Shown here: piece after piece, positions 7,623-15,627 of the stretch
How the letters are laid out: the number at the start of each line of letters is the position of its first letter
How positions within the stretch are numbered: position 1 is the first letter of the stretch
Assembly (NCBI GenBank): GCA_021787335.1
Contig: JAJYMC010000014.1
Location: 35,401-99,400, forward strand
Length of the DNA: 64,000 nucleotides
Source of the DNA: Bacillota bacterium
Lineage (GTDB): Bacteria; Bacillota; Sulfobacillia; JAJYWN01; JAJZPE01
Direction: 5' to 3'
Notes under the pieces: generated by a model
Seen by the model: only the letters and a program-made list of their open reading frames with translations
Database searches by the model: none
What the model was told of the DNA's origin: nothing
Program-made: the position numbers and the translations under genes

Positions 7623-7993
7623 ATCGTCTTAGCCGCCTTTCTATCAGTCGGCACACCATATGAACCAGGCTCGCGTGGTTGCCAGTGACTGGGCTCAACG
7701 GGGGTGACCTGCTGCCCATAGAATCTATGTCTTCAGCGGCCTGATTGGTACGATGCAAATCTCCGGCGGGGTCAAGGGATTCTCCTTGTGGCTCGGCCGC
7801 AGGTTGCGCGGTGAACGCCCCGCCCTCCTAGCCCTGCGGGGGACGGCGGCCCCGACCTTTATGGACTGCGAGCCCGCATCATGGCCATCTGCGGGCTGGC
7901 CAAAGCCTTCTCCGAACGGCTTAAGACTGCCACTAGCGGATTGTTCGTGATTGACAGCTCAACCGCCAATCGCTTTCCGGTATTAGTTCTGGT
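7623..7993. other. Intergenic junction between the R-M operon and the spoVG remnant
   Basis: About 370 bp with no supported gene. Plus-strand frames are short and without ribosome sites. One stretch reads MAICGLAKAFSERLKTATSG (from 7881), which is protein-like and might be the tail of a lost gene, but I cannot identify it. This is where the 5' part of spoVG should be, so it probably contains the breakpoint of the left-hand island. Confidence 0.4.
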
Positions 7994-8158
7994 ATGTTTA
8001 ACGGCCTGTTCATCGCCATGCCCAGCCGGAAGACCCCCGAAGGCACCTTCCGCGACGTGGCTCATCCCATCACCGCCGAGGCCCGGGAGATGATCCAGGA
8101 CGCCGTCATCCGGGCCTACGGGGAAGGCGTTGGCGGGCAGGTCGCCAAAGCGCAATAG
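7994..8158 (+). pseudogene. spoVG: spoVG remnant lacking the N-terminal half
   Basis: Codons from 7994 read [19 protein letters not shown], followed by [20 protein letters not shown] and a short tail to TAG at 8156. This is the conserved C-terminal half of SpoVG (B. subtilis: [23 protein letters not shown]-like). The N-terminal RNA-binding half (about 40 residues, normally MKITDVRVR...) is absent; upstream DNA does not encode it in any frame. There is no ribosome site before the 7994 ATG. SpoVG normally sits directly before glmU, so this marks the original locus, now separated from glmU by 6 kb. Confidence 0.8.
8054..8094 (+). repeat. 41-bp repeat, copy 1 (within spoVG remnant)
   Basis: The 41 bases encoding [14 protein letters not shown] of SpoVG recur at 10812-10852 with one mismatch (T/C at the ninth base). 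Similarity stops abruptly on both sides of the unit. Confidence 0.85.
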
Positions 8159-8212
8159 GCCCAGTTTACGCCGATGCATCCGTCAGCGCAACCCTCATGA
8201 CCGGAAGCGAAA

Positions 8213-8245
8213 GGCCCTCCTCGTTCGATTGGGGAGGGCTTCCTT
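8213..8245 (+). terminator. Terminator after spoVG remnant
   Basis: GCCCTCC (8214-8220) pairs with GGAGGGC (8233-8239) around a 12-nt loop, followed by TTCCTT. Probably the original spoVG terminator. Confidence 0.5.
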
Positions 8246-8293
8246 GTCGCCAAGCGAAGCAGACCCCCCTGCGGCGAAAAGCGATTCGCCTGC

Positions 8294-8452
8294 ATGATGG
8301 CCAGTCTACGTCAGTGGCTGGCCGTTGTGGCCTTGGTCGGCCTTATCGTGGCCAGTCTGTCCCCAGTCAAGGTCGAAGCGGCTGGAATCCGCGTCCTGTG
8401 CGACGGCGTGGCCGTATCATTTGACACTCCGCCGCAGGTAATCGCGGGGTGA
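8294..8452 (+). pseudogene. 5' part of the stalk/FecR gene, cut off by an in-frame TGA
   Basis: An ATG at 8294 (or 8297) opens a frame with a clear signal peptide (RQWLAVVALVGLIVASLSPV, then VEA-A cleavage region) followed by the first half of a copper-amine-oxidase-like repeat (DGVAVSFDTPPQVIAG). TGA occurs at 8450-8452, exactly where the second repeat of the same protein has Arg: PPQVVGGRTMVPLR there, PPQVIAG-stop-TMIPVR here. A single CGA-to-TGA change explains it. The remainder of the gene continues in the same frame at 8453. Without this segment the rest of the protein has no export signal. Confidence 0.75.
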
Positions 8453-8455
8453 ACG

Positions 8456-10753
8456 ATGATCCCCGTCAGGAAGGTCTCTGAGGCTCTGGGTGCGACCGTA
8501 GGTTGGGACGATCGGACGAAGAGTGCGATCATCACCCTTGACACCCGAATCGTCAAGGTGACCCTCGATTCGACCACCGCCTACGTGAACGGTGAGCCAT
8601 CCACCCTCGACGTGCCGCCGCAGGTCGTCGGTGGTCGCACCATGGTGCCACTTCGCTTCATCGGTGAGGCGCTGTTGGCGAAGATCGGATGGCACGGTCC
8701 AACACAGACCGTTTCGGTGTCCTCTCCCGGCAACGTGATGACCATCTCCAGCGGTGAGGGGACGGTCGAGGTCTTGAAGCTGGGGAGTAAAGCCTGGGAG
8801 TGGAAGTCCGTCGGAGCGATGGAGAAGGGCGAACGCTATCTCATCGCCGGCGAACGAGTCCGCACCGGTGAGCAAAGCACAGCCATTCTGACTTTGAGCG
8901 ATGGAACGTCAGTTCGTGTGGACCCCGGCTCCGAGTTATACGTGACCTCCCTGAGACAGGACAAAGCCACCCGAGTTCGTACGGTTGAACTCGAAGCCTT
9001 CAAGGGATCGGTCTGGCTCGAGGTGGCCAAGCAGATAAAGGGTTCCAGCATCAAGCTCAAGTCTGGATCCAAGACCTACACGGCCTACGGCACGGTGTTC
9101 GGGGTTGAAGCCGGCGATAACCCGCAGCTATCGGTAATCGCCGGGACAGTCCTCGCCGACCCCTCGTCGGGGCAGGGTCCGACGGTCGCCGTCCCGACGG
9201 GGACGGTCATGGCGTCGGGCGCCGACGCGCCGGCCCTCATGACTGATGCGCAGCGGGCCGCTCTCTCGGGTATGTCCGATTGGGCCATGAACGCCATCAC
9301 CGACACCGCCAAGGACACCAGCCTGGCCCAGATAGCGGCGGCCGAGGCGGTCAAGTCCCTTCCGGCTTCGGAGTCGGCGGCGCTGCAGGCCAATGCCCAA
9401 GTCCTCCAGACCGCCCAGGAGCTGTCACTGGCTTCCCAGTTCGAACTCCGTCAGTCGGCCCCCATCCTGGGCGAGGCCCCGCCGGCCGACCTCCAAAAGC
9501 TTGTCGTTCAGGCCCAACAACGGGTCCAGGACGTCGTGACCCAGCCGCCGCCGGCGGCGCAGGGGGTCCTGGGCCAGACCGATACGCAAAGAATCCTTGA
9601 ACTTCAGGCCGCAACTCTGGCCGAGGTCAGACACAACGCCGAGAGTTCGATGGCTGGAGGAGCTGAGGCCCAGCAGATCGCGACGGCCGCGAGCCAGGTC
9701 GAGGGGAAGCTGCCTTCGAACATCAGCCTGCCGCCAGAATTGGTCCCAAGCGTCCCGCTCCCTCAAGGCGTGAAGCCGGCGGACATCCCGATTCCGGCGG
9801 GCGTCAACCTGCCGCCAGGGATGGTTCTGCCGCCGGGCATTCAAATCGACGCCAAGACGTTGCTTCCCGAGGGAGTCGTTCTTCCGCCACAGGCGAACCT
9901 GGCGGCCGGGGCCTCCTTGCCGCCGGGCGTTCAGGTGCCTCCAGGCTTCTCATTGCCGGCAGGGATGACTCTGCCCCGCGACGCGGTCTTACCCCCGGGC
10001 TTCCAGATGCCCGAAGGCATGGCTCTGCCCCCTGGGGTTTCCCTACCGCGAGGCTTTGAGCTGCCGCCGGGCATGTCTCTGCCGAGTGGGGTGCAGCTGC
10101 CGCCAGGGTTCTCGTTGCCAGCCGGAGTCGAGCTGCCGCCAAACATCTCTCTGCCGCCTGGGTTTACGCCTCCTGCGGGGTGGACACCACCCCCCGGGGT
10201 GGCGATGCCTTCGGCCGGTGAGATGCCATCATGGATGAACCTCGACCCAGCGTCGTTGTCCCAGGGCCTCGGACTCGGCAACCTTCCGGCCAGTTTCCAG
10301 GCCGGCGGTCCGGGGTTCACCCCGCCTTCTGGCTGGACTCCGCCCACAGACTACGCCCCGCCACCGGGATGGACCCCACCTCCTGGTTGGGTGCCTCAAG
10401 CGGGTGAGATTCCAGCGGGCTGGACACAGCTTCGAGCGGGTCCGCAGACCTACACCGTCGATTTGCCAGGCGGCTATGCCGCGCCGCCTGGGTGGGCACC
10501 CCTTCCGGGCTGGACTCCGCCGCCCGACTGGACTCCCGTCCCCGGCGAACCGCCTCCGGGATGGTTGCAGGTAGGCACGCCGCCGCAAGACACCTCCACG
10601 GGAACCATGCCTGGAACGGGAATGCCGTCGGGAGGGAGTCCACCGGAAGGAATTCCGCCCGGAGTAATCCCGCCCGGAGTAATCCCGCCTGGAGTAATTC
10701 CACCAGGAGCAATCCCGCCGGGAGGGATTCCACCGCAACCCCCGCCGCCTTAA
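8456..10753 (+). CDS. Cell-surface protein: copper amine oxidase-like domain, FecR domain, Pro-Gly repeats
   Basis: A 765-aa frame continuing the gene begun at 8294. Residues 1-90 complete one copper-amine-oxidase N-terminal-like ('stalk') repeat and contain a second (VNGEPSTLDVPPQVVGGRTM). Residues ~95-250 resemble a FecR domain (ISSGEGTVEVLKLGSKAWEW, VRTGEQSTAILTLSDGTSVR). An Ala/Gln-rich helical part follows (~255-410). The C-terminal 340 residues are low-complexity: first L-P-P-G-x repeats (~420-590), then P-P-G-W-T-P units (~590-715), then I-P-P-G-V tandem units at the end. Such proteins are usually exported and wall-associated. An ATG at 8456 could restart translation after the TGA but the product would lack a signal peptide. 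It is framed by the two spoVG repeats. Confidence 0.75.
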   Translation: MIPVRKVSEALGATVGWDDRTKSAIITLDTRIVKVTLDSTTAYVNGEPSTLDVPPQVVGGRTMVPLRFIGEALLAKIGWHGPTQTVSVSSPGNVMTISSGEGTVEVLKLGSKAWEWKSVGAMEKGERYLIAGERVRTGEQSTAILTLSDGTSVRVDPGSELYVTSLRQDKATRVRTVELEAFKGSVWLEVAKQIKGSSIKLKSGSKTYTAYGTVFGVEAGDNPQLSVIAGTVLADPSSGQGPTVAVPTGTVMASGADAPALMTDAQRAALSGMSDWAMNAITDTAKDTSLAQIAAAEAVKSLPASESAALQANAQVLQTAQELSLASQFELRQSAPILGEAPPADLQKLVVQAQQRVQDVVTQPPPAAQGVLGQTDTQRILELQAATLAEVRHNAESSMAGGAEAQQIATAASQVEGKLPSNISLPPELVPSVPLPQGVKPADIPIPAGVNLPPGMVLPPGIQIDAKTLLPEGVVLPPQANLAAGASLPPGVQVPPGFSLPAGMTLPRDAVLPPGFQMPEGMALPPGVSLPRGFELPPGMSLPSGVQLPPGFSLPAGVELPPNISLPPGFTPPAGWTPPPGVAMPSAGEMPSWMNLDPASLSQGLGLGNLPASFQAGGPGFTPPSGWTPPTDYAPPPGWTPPPGWVPQAGEIPAGWTQLRAGPQTYTVDLPGGYAAPPGWAPLPGWTPPPDWTPVPGEPPPGWLQVGTPPQDTSTGTMPGTGMPSGGSPPEGIPPGVIPPGVIPPGVIPPGAIPPGGIPPQPPPP
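10652..10726 (+). repeat. Five 15-bp tandem repeats encoding I-P-P-G-x
   Basis: Five consecutive 15-bp units of the form ATYCCRCCNGGAGNN encode IPPGV, IPPGV, IPPGV, IPPGA and IPPGG. The first three differ only at third positions. A young slippage-prone minisatellite inside the surface-protein gene, so length variation between strains is expected. Confidence 0.9.
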
Positions 10754-10771
10754 CCACACGTTGTTGAAACG

Positions 10772-10803
10772 GGCTCCCCCGGTGGTCGGGGGAGCCTGCT
10801 TCA
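10772..10803 (+). terminator. Terminator of the surface-protein gene
   Basis: A perfect 10-bp stem, GGCTCCCCCG (10772-10781) with CGGGGGAGCC (10787-10796), and a 5-nt loop, followed by TGCTTC. Confidence 0.75.
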
Positions 10804-10811
10804 TGCGCACC

Positions 10812-10852
10812 GACGTGGCCCATCCCATCACCGCCGAGGCCCGGGAGATGAT
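10812..10852 (+). repeat. 41-bp repeat, copy 2 (second spoVG fragment)
   Basis: Matches 8054-8094 at 40 of 41 positions and, read in the SpoVG frame, encodes [14 protein letters not shown]. No other SpoVG codons surround it, so it is a stray fragment between two terminators. Confidence 0.85.
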
Positions 10853-10865
10853 TCCGGCCGTGACC

Positions 10866-10904
10866 AACGAAAAGCCCCTTCCGGGTGGAAGGGGCTTCGT
10901 CTTG
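10866..10904. terminator. Bidirectional terminator between convergent genes
   Basis: An 11-bp perfect stem, AAGCCCCTTCC (10872-10882) with GGAAGGGGCTT (10887-10897). On the minus strand the stem is followed by TTCG-TT, fitting an end for the four-gene membrane operon; on the plus strand by CGTCTTG. Confidence 0.7.
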
Positions 10905-10941
10905 CCGTTCGCACGTCTTGGCACGTGACGACCGTTCCTGT

Positions 10942-11592
10942 TCAGATCTTAATCTGTAGCCAGTAGGTGAACAGGAACTGGAGGCGGCCGATGAACAGAG
11001 AGATACGAGCCATGACGGTGTTGCCGAAGGCGGCGCCCAGGCCGACCATGATGACCCAGCGGCCGAACCAGGCGGGCCACCCGACCAGCTTGTTCTCCCT
11101 CTTCACGGTGAAGAAGAAGTACGAGAGCGCGGTCAGCAGGAAGACCCAAAAGAGGACGTTATTCAGCGTCTGGGTGAAGATGATGCCGCCGCCCTTGGCG
11201 GTGACGGCGAACTTCGAACCGTAGCTGTCCACGACCTGCTTGATCAGGACGGCCGGCTGGAAGGCCAGGGTATAGCCGACGCCGTAGCCGACCCAGAAGG
11301 ACATCGGGTAACGGGCCAGCCAGGACACCTTCGGGAAGTACTGCAGATAGATCATGAGACCGATGATGATGGGGATGAAGTAGATGAACTTCCCGTCTTT
11401 CATGATGTCGGTCTGGATCGTCGGCTTGATGTACTGGTCCCAGTTGCCGACAATCCCGAAGCCGGAGGCCAACCCGACGAAGATGTGCTCGGCCGCGCGG
11501 AAAACCGGGTTCTCGGCCCAGAGGTAGGTCAGGCAGGCGAACGTGGCGATCGCCCCGACCCAAGCGGCCGCAGGAGTCCAAGTCCAAGTCAC
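10942..11592 (-). CDS. Multipass membrane protein, last gene of DUF6754-type operon
   Basis: A 216-aa integral membrane protein with about six hydrophobic segments. The N-terminal AWVGAIATFACLTYLWAENP is followed by a conserved-looking EHIFVGLASGFGIVGNWDQY, then IYFIPIIIGLMIYLQYFPKV, and a late GRWVIMVGLGAAFGNTVMAR. The GTG at 11592 is chosen by GGGAGGTGACATAAA. It is the promoter-distal gene of four minus-strand genes (13983 to 10942), with gaps of 40-56 bp and a Shine-Dalgarno site before each. I know of no function; the conserved context with a DUF6754 protein suggests a membrane complex. Confidence 0.8.
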   Translation of the reverse strand: MTWTWTPAAAWVGAIATFACLTYLWAENPVFRAAEHIFVGLASGFGIVGNWDQYIKPTIQTDIMKDGKFIYFIPIIIGLMIYLQYFPKVSWLARYPMSFWVGYGVGYTLAFQPAVLIKQVVDSYGSKFAVTAKGGGIIFTQTLNNVLFWVFLLTALSYFFFTVKRENKLVGWPAWFGRWVIMVGLGAAFGNTVMARISLFIGRLQFLFTYWLQIKI

Positions 11593-11640
11593 TTTATGTC
11601 ACCTCCCGACGTGAGCTGCGGAAGACGTTCCGCGCGGTGG

Positions 11641-12462
11641 TCAGGCCCTCTTGCGAAGGACATAGCCGATGTTGCCGAGGATGATCAGCAGGATGATCAG
11701 GGCATGGCCCAGGGACTGGGCGTCCATACCCTTGATGGCGCTGCCGGGAGCCTTGCTGAGGAGCTCATACTCCGCGGCGCCGCGCATCCCGGAAAGGATA
11801 CCCGTATACTGCCCGGACTTGACGTACGGCATGGCCCCAGGGGCGGAGACGGCGGTCACGCCGACGCTCATCGGGATTTTCTTCGGCTCGGAGACATACT
11901 GGAGGTAGTCCGCGGTGCCGGGGCTGCCGGTGCTGAGGTCGAAGATCAAGGTGACGCTCGAGGCGTCGAGCTTTTTGACCCGCTCCATCAAGGGCAGATT
12001 GGACAACGGGGTGCCGTTGACGTCCACGCCGGCCGCGGCGGTCCACAGGTCGTCGGTCATCTGGCGGAGGGTGACCGGATTGTTCGGCTTCCAGCCGAGG
12101 TTGACCCAGTCGGTGCCTTCCTTCGCCCCGACTTCCTTAGAAACCAGTTCGGTCCAGTTCTTGGACATCTGGACGCCGTCCTGCCACATGGCGTAGACGA
12201 CGACCTTGACGCCCTTCTTCAGAGCGTGGCGGAAGATGGCGACGGCCATCGGGTCCAGCTCGGGGGCGCTGGAGGGGCCGTAGTCGGCGCCGATCCAGAG
12301 GATATCACCCGGCTTGAGGGCGTCGACCGCGTTGAAGGCGGTCTCACTCTCGGTGCTCGTGCTGAGCGGCAGGCCGAGGGGCTTGATCAGCGGCACGGCG
12401 ATGGCGATGGCGACCAGCAGGTAGATGACCCGCTTGTCAATGCTCATAAGCCGGTCCCACAT
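11641..12462 (-). CDS. Membrane-anchored protein with central soluble domain
   Basis: A 273-aa protein with an N-terminal membrane segment (VIYLLVAIAIAVPLIKPLGL, ~12-31), a soluble region of about 200 residues, and a C-terminal membrane segment (HALIILLIILGNIGYVL, ~252-268) ending in RKRA. The soluble part alternates strands and helices in a Rossmann-like way: KPGDILWIGADYGPSSAPEL, then KKGVKVVVYAMW, then VTLIFDLSTGSPGT. The positive C-terminus suggests both ends are cytoplasmic and the soluble domain extracytoplasmic. The start is the ATG at 12462 behind AAGGAGGTGTAACG. Third gene of the DUF6754-type operon; function unknown. Confidence 0.8.
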   Translation of the reverse strand: MWDRLMSIDKRVIYLLVAIAIAVPLIKPLGLPLSTSTESETAFNAVDALKPGDILWIGADYGPSSAPELDPMAVAIFRHALKKGVKVVVYAMWQDGVQMSKNWTELVSKEVGAKEGTDWVNLGWKPNNPVTLRQMTDDLWTAAAGVDVNGTPLSNLPLMERVKKLDASSVTLIFDLSTGSPGTADYLQYVSEPKKIPMSVGVTAVSAPGAMPYVKSGQYTGILSGMRGAAEYELLSKAPGSAIKGMDAQSLGHALIILLIILGNIGYVLRKRA

Positions 12463-12518
12463 TCTTCGTTACACCTCCTTACAGTGGGCTGAGTGACACG
12501 AGTAACGGGAACCGGCCA

Positions 12519-13154
12519 TCACTTCATCCCAGCCCCGCCGACCCCACCGAGGTGGGCCCGCTCGATTCCGAGCAGGATGCGGAGCACGGTGACGAAAGAA
12601 CCGAGGTAGGCGCCGATGAGGACGGCGCGCATGGCGGCCGTGTTCGGGAAGCGCATGATCCAGTTGGCCCAATCCGGGAAGCCCTTCCAGATGGCCTCGC
12701 CGATGGGGGCCCTACCGAGCATGACGATGGCCGCGGAAACCAGGAGAAGCGACGCCTCCACGGTCCGAACCCGGAAGGCCCGGTAGGCCGCGGAAGCGAT
12801 GTAGAAGGCCAGGAGCGAGAAGATGGTCGAGTCGAGCGACGCCAGGAGGGCGTTGTAGACCCACCGGAAGGTGACGCCCTTGTAACCGTCAATGACGCCG
12901 AGGACGGTGTAGCCCCACATGCAGACGAGCAGCAGGAGGCTGAAGATGTATCCAGCCTTGCGCCGCCTGACGTGGTTGACATGGATCCGGGTCAGGTTGA
13001 TGGCCCCGATGAGGAGGGCAACGGCCTGGCTGATACTCTGCCACTTGTCCATCGAGTTGATCAGTTGCCACTTCTCACCGATGGCGAAGTCATGACCAAA
13101 GATGACGAACAGCCCGGTCAGGATGGTCACGAGCAAGGGCAATTCCTTACGCAC
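12519..13154 (-). CDS. Multipass membrane protein of DUF6754-type operon
   Basis: A 211-aa protein with about six membrane segments, starting at a GTG (13154) preceded by AAGGGGGTGTACG. Segments include LPLLVTILTGLFVIFGHDFA, ISQAVALLIGAINLTRI, GYIFSLLLLVCMWGYTVLGV and a late RAVLIGAYLGSFVTVLRILL. A basic cytoplasmic loop (HVNHVRRRKAG) lies after segment 2. The C-terminus is a short Gly-rich tail. Second gene of the four-gene operon; no enzymatic motif is visible. Confidence 0.8.
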   Translation of the reverse strand: MRKELPLLVTILTGLFVIFGHDFAIGEKWQLINSMDKWQSISQAVALLIGAINLTRIHVNHVRRRKAGYIFSLLLLVCMWGYTVLGVIDGYKGVTFRWVYNALLASLDSTIFSLLAFYIASAAYRAFRVRTVEASLLLVSAAIVMLGRAPIGEAIWKGFPDWANWIMRFPNTAAMRAVLIGAYLGSFVTVLRILLGIERAHLGGVGGAGMK

Positions 13155-13194
13155 TCACGTACACCCCCTTTTCCCTTTGCTGTGCTTCTCGGGC

Positions 13195-13983
13195 TCACTT
13201 CATGATGAAGTTCGTGAGCGGGTTCTTCTTCGGGTCGGCGATGATGTTGGTGACCACCGTCCCGACGACTATCGTCAGGAAGACCAGGATCTTGAACCAG
13301 TCCTCCCCGACGACCGTCCCGAGCAGCACCGGGTTCTTGGAGATATACGCGCTGGCGGCGTAGATCTCTTCGCCGATCAGCGTGTAGTCGCAGGCCGCGA
13401 CGAAGAACGGGAGCTGAGCGGTGGACGTGGTGCCGGCAATCTGGATGGCGCCGATCTGGGCGCCGGCCTCGGCCAGGATCAGGGATTCGGCGTAGAAGTA
13501 GCCGATCATGATGCTGGCCGCCGGTTTCTCGCGGGCGAAGATACCCAGGATGGCCGCGGTGTACCCGAACTGGAAGCCTGACAGGTACCGGACGTCATCC
13601 CCGTTATAGGCGTCCGGGCGACCAGCCTCAAGGTAAGCCTGCTTGATGATTTCCTCGTTCACCGAGTGCACCAGGTAGTTGCGGTTGGTGTTGATGAGCC
13701 GGCAGTCGTACTTGGCGCACAACTGGGCGATGTAACCGAGGGTATTGAAGAAGGCGAAGGTCTCCGGGTCGCTGATACCACCGAGACCGGGGGTGGCGTG
13801 CACCGGGCGGCCCATTTCCGTGGCGCGCCCGATGGACTCCTCGAGGGCTTCCAGACCGGCGATCTTGCGGATCTCGGGGATCTTCATGCCGGCCCGGGCG
13901 CGGGTGATCAGAACGTACGTGACGACACCCAGCGCGACCACGAACCAGAAATCGACAACCATGCCCTTTGTCCAAAGAGCCAC
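13195..13983 (-). CDS. DUF6754-domain membrane protein, first gene of operon
   Basis: A 262-aa protein. N-terminal membrane segment VVDFWFVVALGVVTYVLI, then a soluble region with highly regular motifs: IGRATEMGRPVHATPGLGG, QFGYTAAILGIFAREKPAAS, FYAESLILAEAGAQIGAIQI, AGTTSTAQLPFFVAACDYTL and IGEEIYAASAYISKNP. A C-terminal membrane segment follows. These match my recollection of the uncharacterised DUF6754 family. A GTG at 13983 is preferred because AGGAGGTGC lies eleven bases upstream; an ATG at 13962 lacks a site. It is transcribed divergently from glmU across a 213-bp gap. Confidence 0.82.
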   Translation of the reverse strand: MALWTKGMVVDFWFVVALGVVTYVLITRARAGMKIPEIRKIAGLEALEESIGRATEMGRPVHATPGLGGISDPETFAFFNTLGYIAQLCAKYDCRLINTNRNYLVHSVNEEIIKQAYLEAGRPDAYNGDDVRYLSGFQFGYTAAILGIFAREKPAASIMIGYFYAESLILAEAGAQIGAIQIAGTTSTAQLPFFVAACDYTLIGEEIYAASAYISKNPVLLGTVVGEDWFKILVFLTIVVGTVVTNIIADPKKNPLTNFIMK

Positions 13984-14196
13984 TAGTTTTTGCACCTCCT
14001 TCCGTTGCGAAGTATTTACACAAAGGCGTATGTTTGCATTTCTCTGCCCTTTCCCCGAATCCTTCTGGGGTCGGAAAGTTCTTGGTCCCAATCGGGCTCT
14101 GGTCCACGGGGCACGCCTGGAGGGGCAGGAACGTCGCGGCAAGCGTTGAATAACTGCCGGGGCGTAGGCAACTAACTAATGTAAGGGGTTGAGGGT

Positions 14197-15588
14197 GTGC
14201 CGGAAGTCCGGTGCGTGGTCCTGGCCGCGGGCCAGGGGACGAGGATGAAGTCTGAACTGCCGAAGGCGCTGCATCCTTTGGCTGGGCGACCGATGGTCGA
14301 CTGGGTGGTCAGGGCGGCCGAGGCGGCCACCGGCCGGAAGCCTCTCGTCGTCGTCGGCTACCGGCGCGAACTGGTCCAGGCGGAACTCGGCGACCGGGCC
14401 GACTTCGCCATCCAGGAGGAACAACGCGGGACCGGCCACGCCGTCGCCACCGCCGTCTCCGCCCTGGGCGGTTTCCGCGGGACGCTGGTCATCCTCCCCT
14501 GCGACGCGCCCCTCATCTCGCCGGCCACGTTGACCGCCTTCATCGAGGCCCACGAACGCTCGGGGGCCGGGGCGACCATGCTGACCGCCCTTGTCGACGA
14601 CCCGTTCGGTTACGGGCGGGTCCTTCGGGCGCCGGACGGCCACCTTCAGGCCGTCGTCGAAGACCGCGACGCGACGCCTGAGCAGAAAGCGATCCGCGAA
14701 GTGAACACGTCCATCTACTGCTTTGACAGTCAGGCCCTGGGAGAGGCCCTCCCCAGGTTGCGCAACGAGAACGCGCAGCAGGAATACTACCTTCCTGACG
14801 TGCTTGAACTGATTCGAGCGGCCGGTCGCGGCGTCGAGGCCCACCTCACCGACGACCCTGACGAGGTCGCCGGAATCAACAGCCGCCGTCAGCTGGCCCA
14901 GGTCGAGTCGGTGGTGCGGCGGCGGACGATGGAACGGCTGATGGACGAAGGGGTCACCGTGGTCGACCCGGCCAGCACCTTCATCGACGATACGGTCGTG
15001 TTCGGTCGGGATGTCACCGTTCTTCCCTTCACCTTCGTCAGCGGGAAGAGCGAGATCGGACCGGAGTGCCGTCTCGGGCCGGGCGCCGACATCCGCGACT
15101 CGCGCCTGGGGCGGGGCTGCGTCGTCCAGCACTCGGTGGTGGAGGAGAGCGTCGTCGGGAACGACGTGACCATCGGGCCCTTCGCCCACCTGCGCGCCGA
15201 CAACCGAATCGCCGACGGGGTCCGCATCGGGAATTACGCCGAGCTCAAAAACTCCAAGGTCGGTCCGCGGTCGAAGATCTCCCATCATAGTTACATCGGG
15301 GACGCGGACATCGGCGGCGGGGTCAACATCGGGGCCGGCGTGGTGGTCGTCAACTTCGACGGCGTCAGGAAACATCGGACCGAGATCGCCGACGGGGCCT
15401 TCATCGGGTGCAACAACAACCTGGTGGCCCCGCTGAAGGTCGGTCCCGGCGCCTATACGGCGGCGGGCTCGACCCTGACGAAGGACGTCCCGGCCGACGC
15501 CCTGGCCGTGGCCCGTGAGAAACAACAGGTCCACGTCCTCGGTTGGGCCAAGCGACGCAGGGAAAAGGCGGCCGAGGACGAACCCTGA
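14197..15588 (+). CDS. glmU: Bifunctional UDP-GlcNAc pyrophosphorylase / GlcN-1-P acetyltransferase
   Basis: A 463-aa GlmU, supplying UDP-N-acetylglucosamine for peptidoglycan. The N-terminal nucleotidyltransferase carries LAAGQGTRMKSELPK (residues 9-23, UTP/metal site) and GTGHAVATA. The C-terminal half (~255-455) is a left-handed beta-helix of hexapeptide repeats with the acetyltransferase signature RIGNYAELKNSKVG, then SHHSYIGDADIG and NFDG. Length is normal for the family. Start is GTG at 14197 behind TAAGGGG. Normally preceded by spoVG; here the interval has been rebuilt and the upstream neighbour is a divergent membrane operon. prs follows after 39 bp. Confidence 0.96.
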   Translation: MPEVRCVVLAAGQGTRMKSELPKALHPLAGRPMVDWVVRAAEAATGRKPLVVVGYRRELVQAELGDRADFAIQEEQRGTGHAVATAVSALGGFRGTLVILPCDAPLISPATLTAFIEAHERSGAGATMLTALVDDPFGYGRVLRAPDGHLQAVVEDRDATPEQKAIREVNTSIYCFDSQALGEALPRLRNENAQQEYYLPDVLELIRAAGRGVEAHLTDDPDEVAGINSRRQLAQVESVVRRRTMERLMDEGVTVVDPASTFIDDTVVFGRDVTVLPFTFVSGKSEIGPECRLGPGADIRDSRLGRGCVVQHSVVEESVVGNDVTIGPFAHLRADNRIADGVRIGNYAELKNSKVGPRSKISHHSYIGDADIGGGVNIGAGVVVVNFDGVRKHRTEIADGAFIGCNNNLVAPLKVGPGAYTAAGSTLTKDVPADALAVAREKQQVHVLGWAKRRREKAAEDEP

Positions 15589-15627
15589 AGAGGGTTCGAA
15601 AATAAGAGAGACCCGGGGGGACGTCAG

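Noticed and set aside
10804-10929. Small frame starting ATG at 10804 over the second spoVG fragment
   Set aside because: It has no ribosome site, lies between two terminators and reads through the stem of a terminator hairpin; it is better explained as a stray spoVG fragment.
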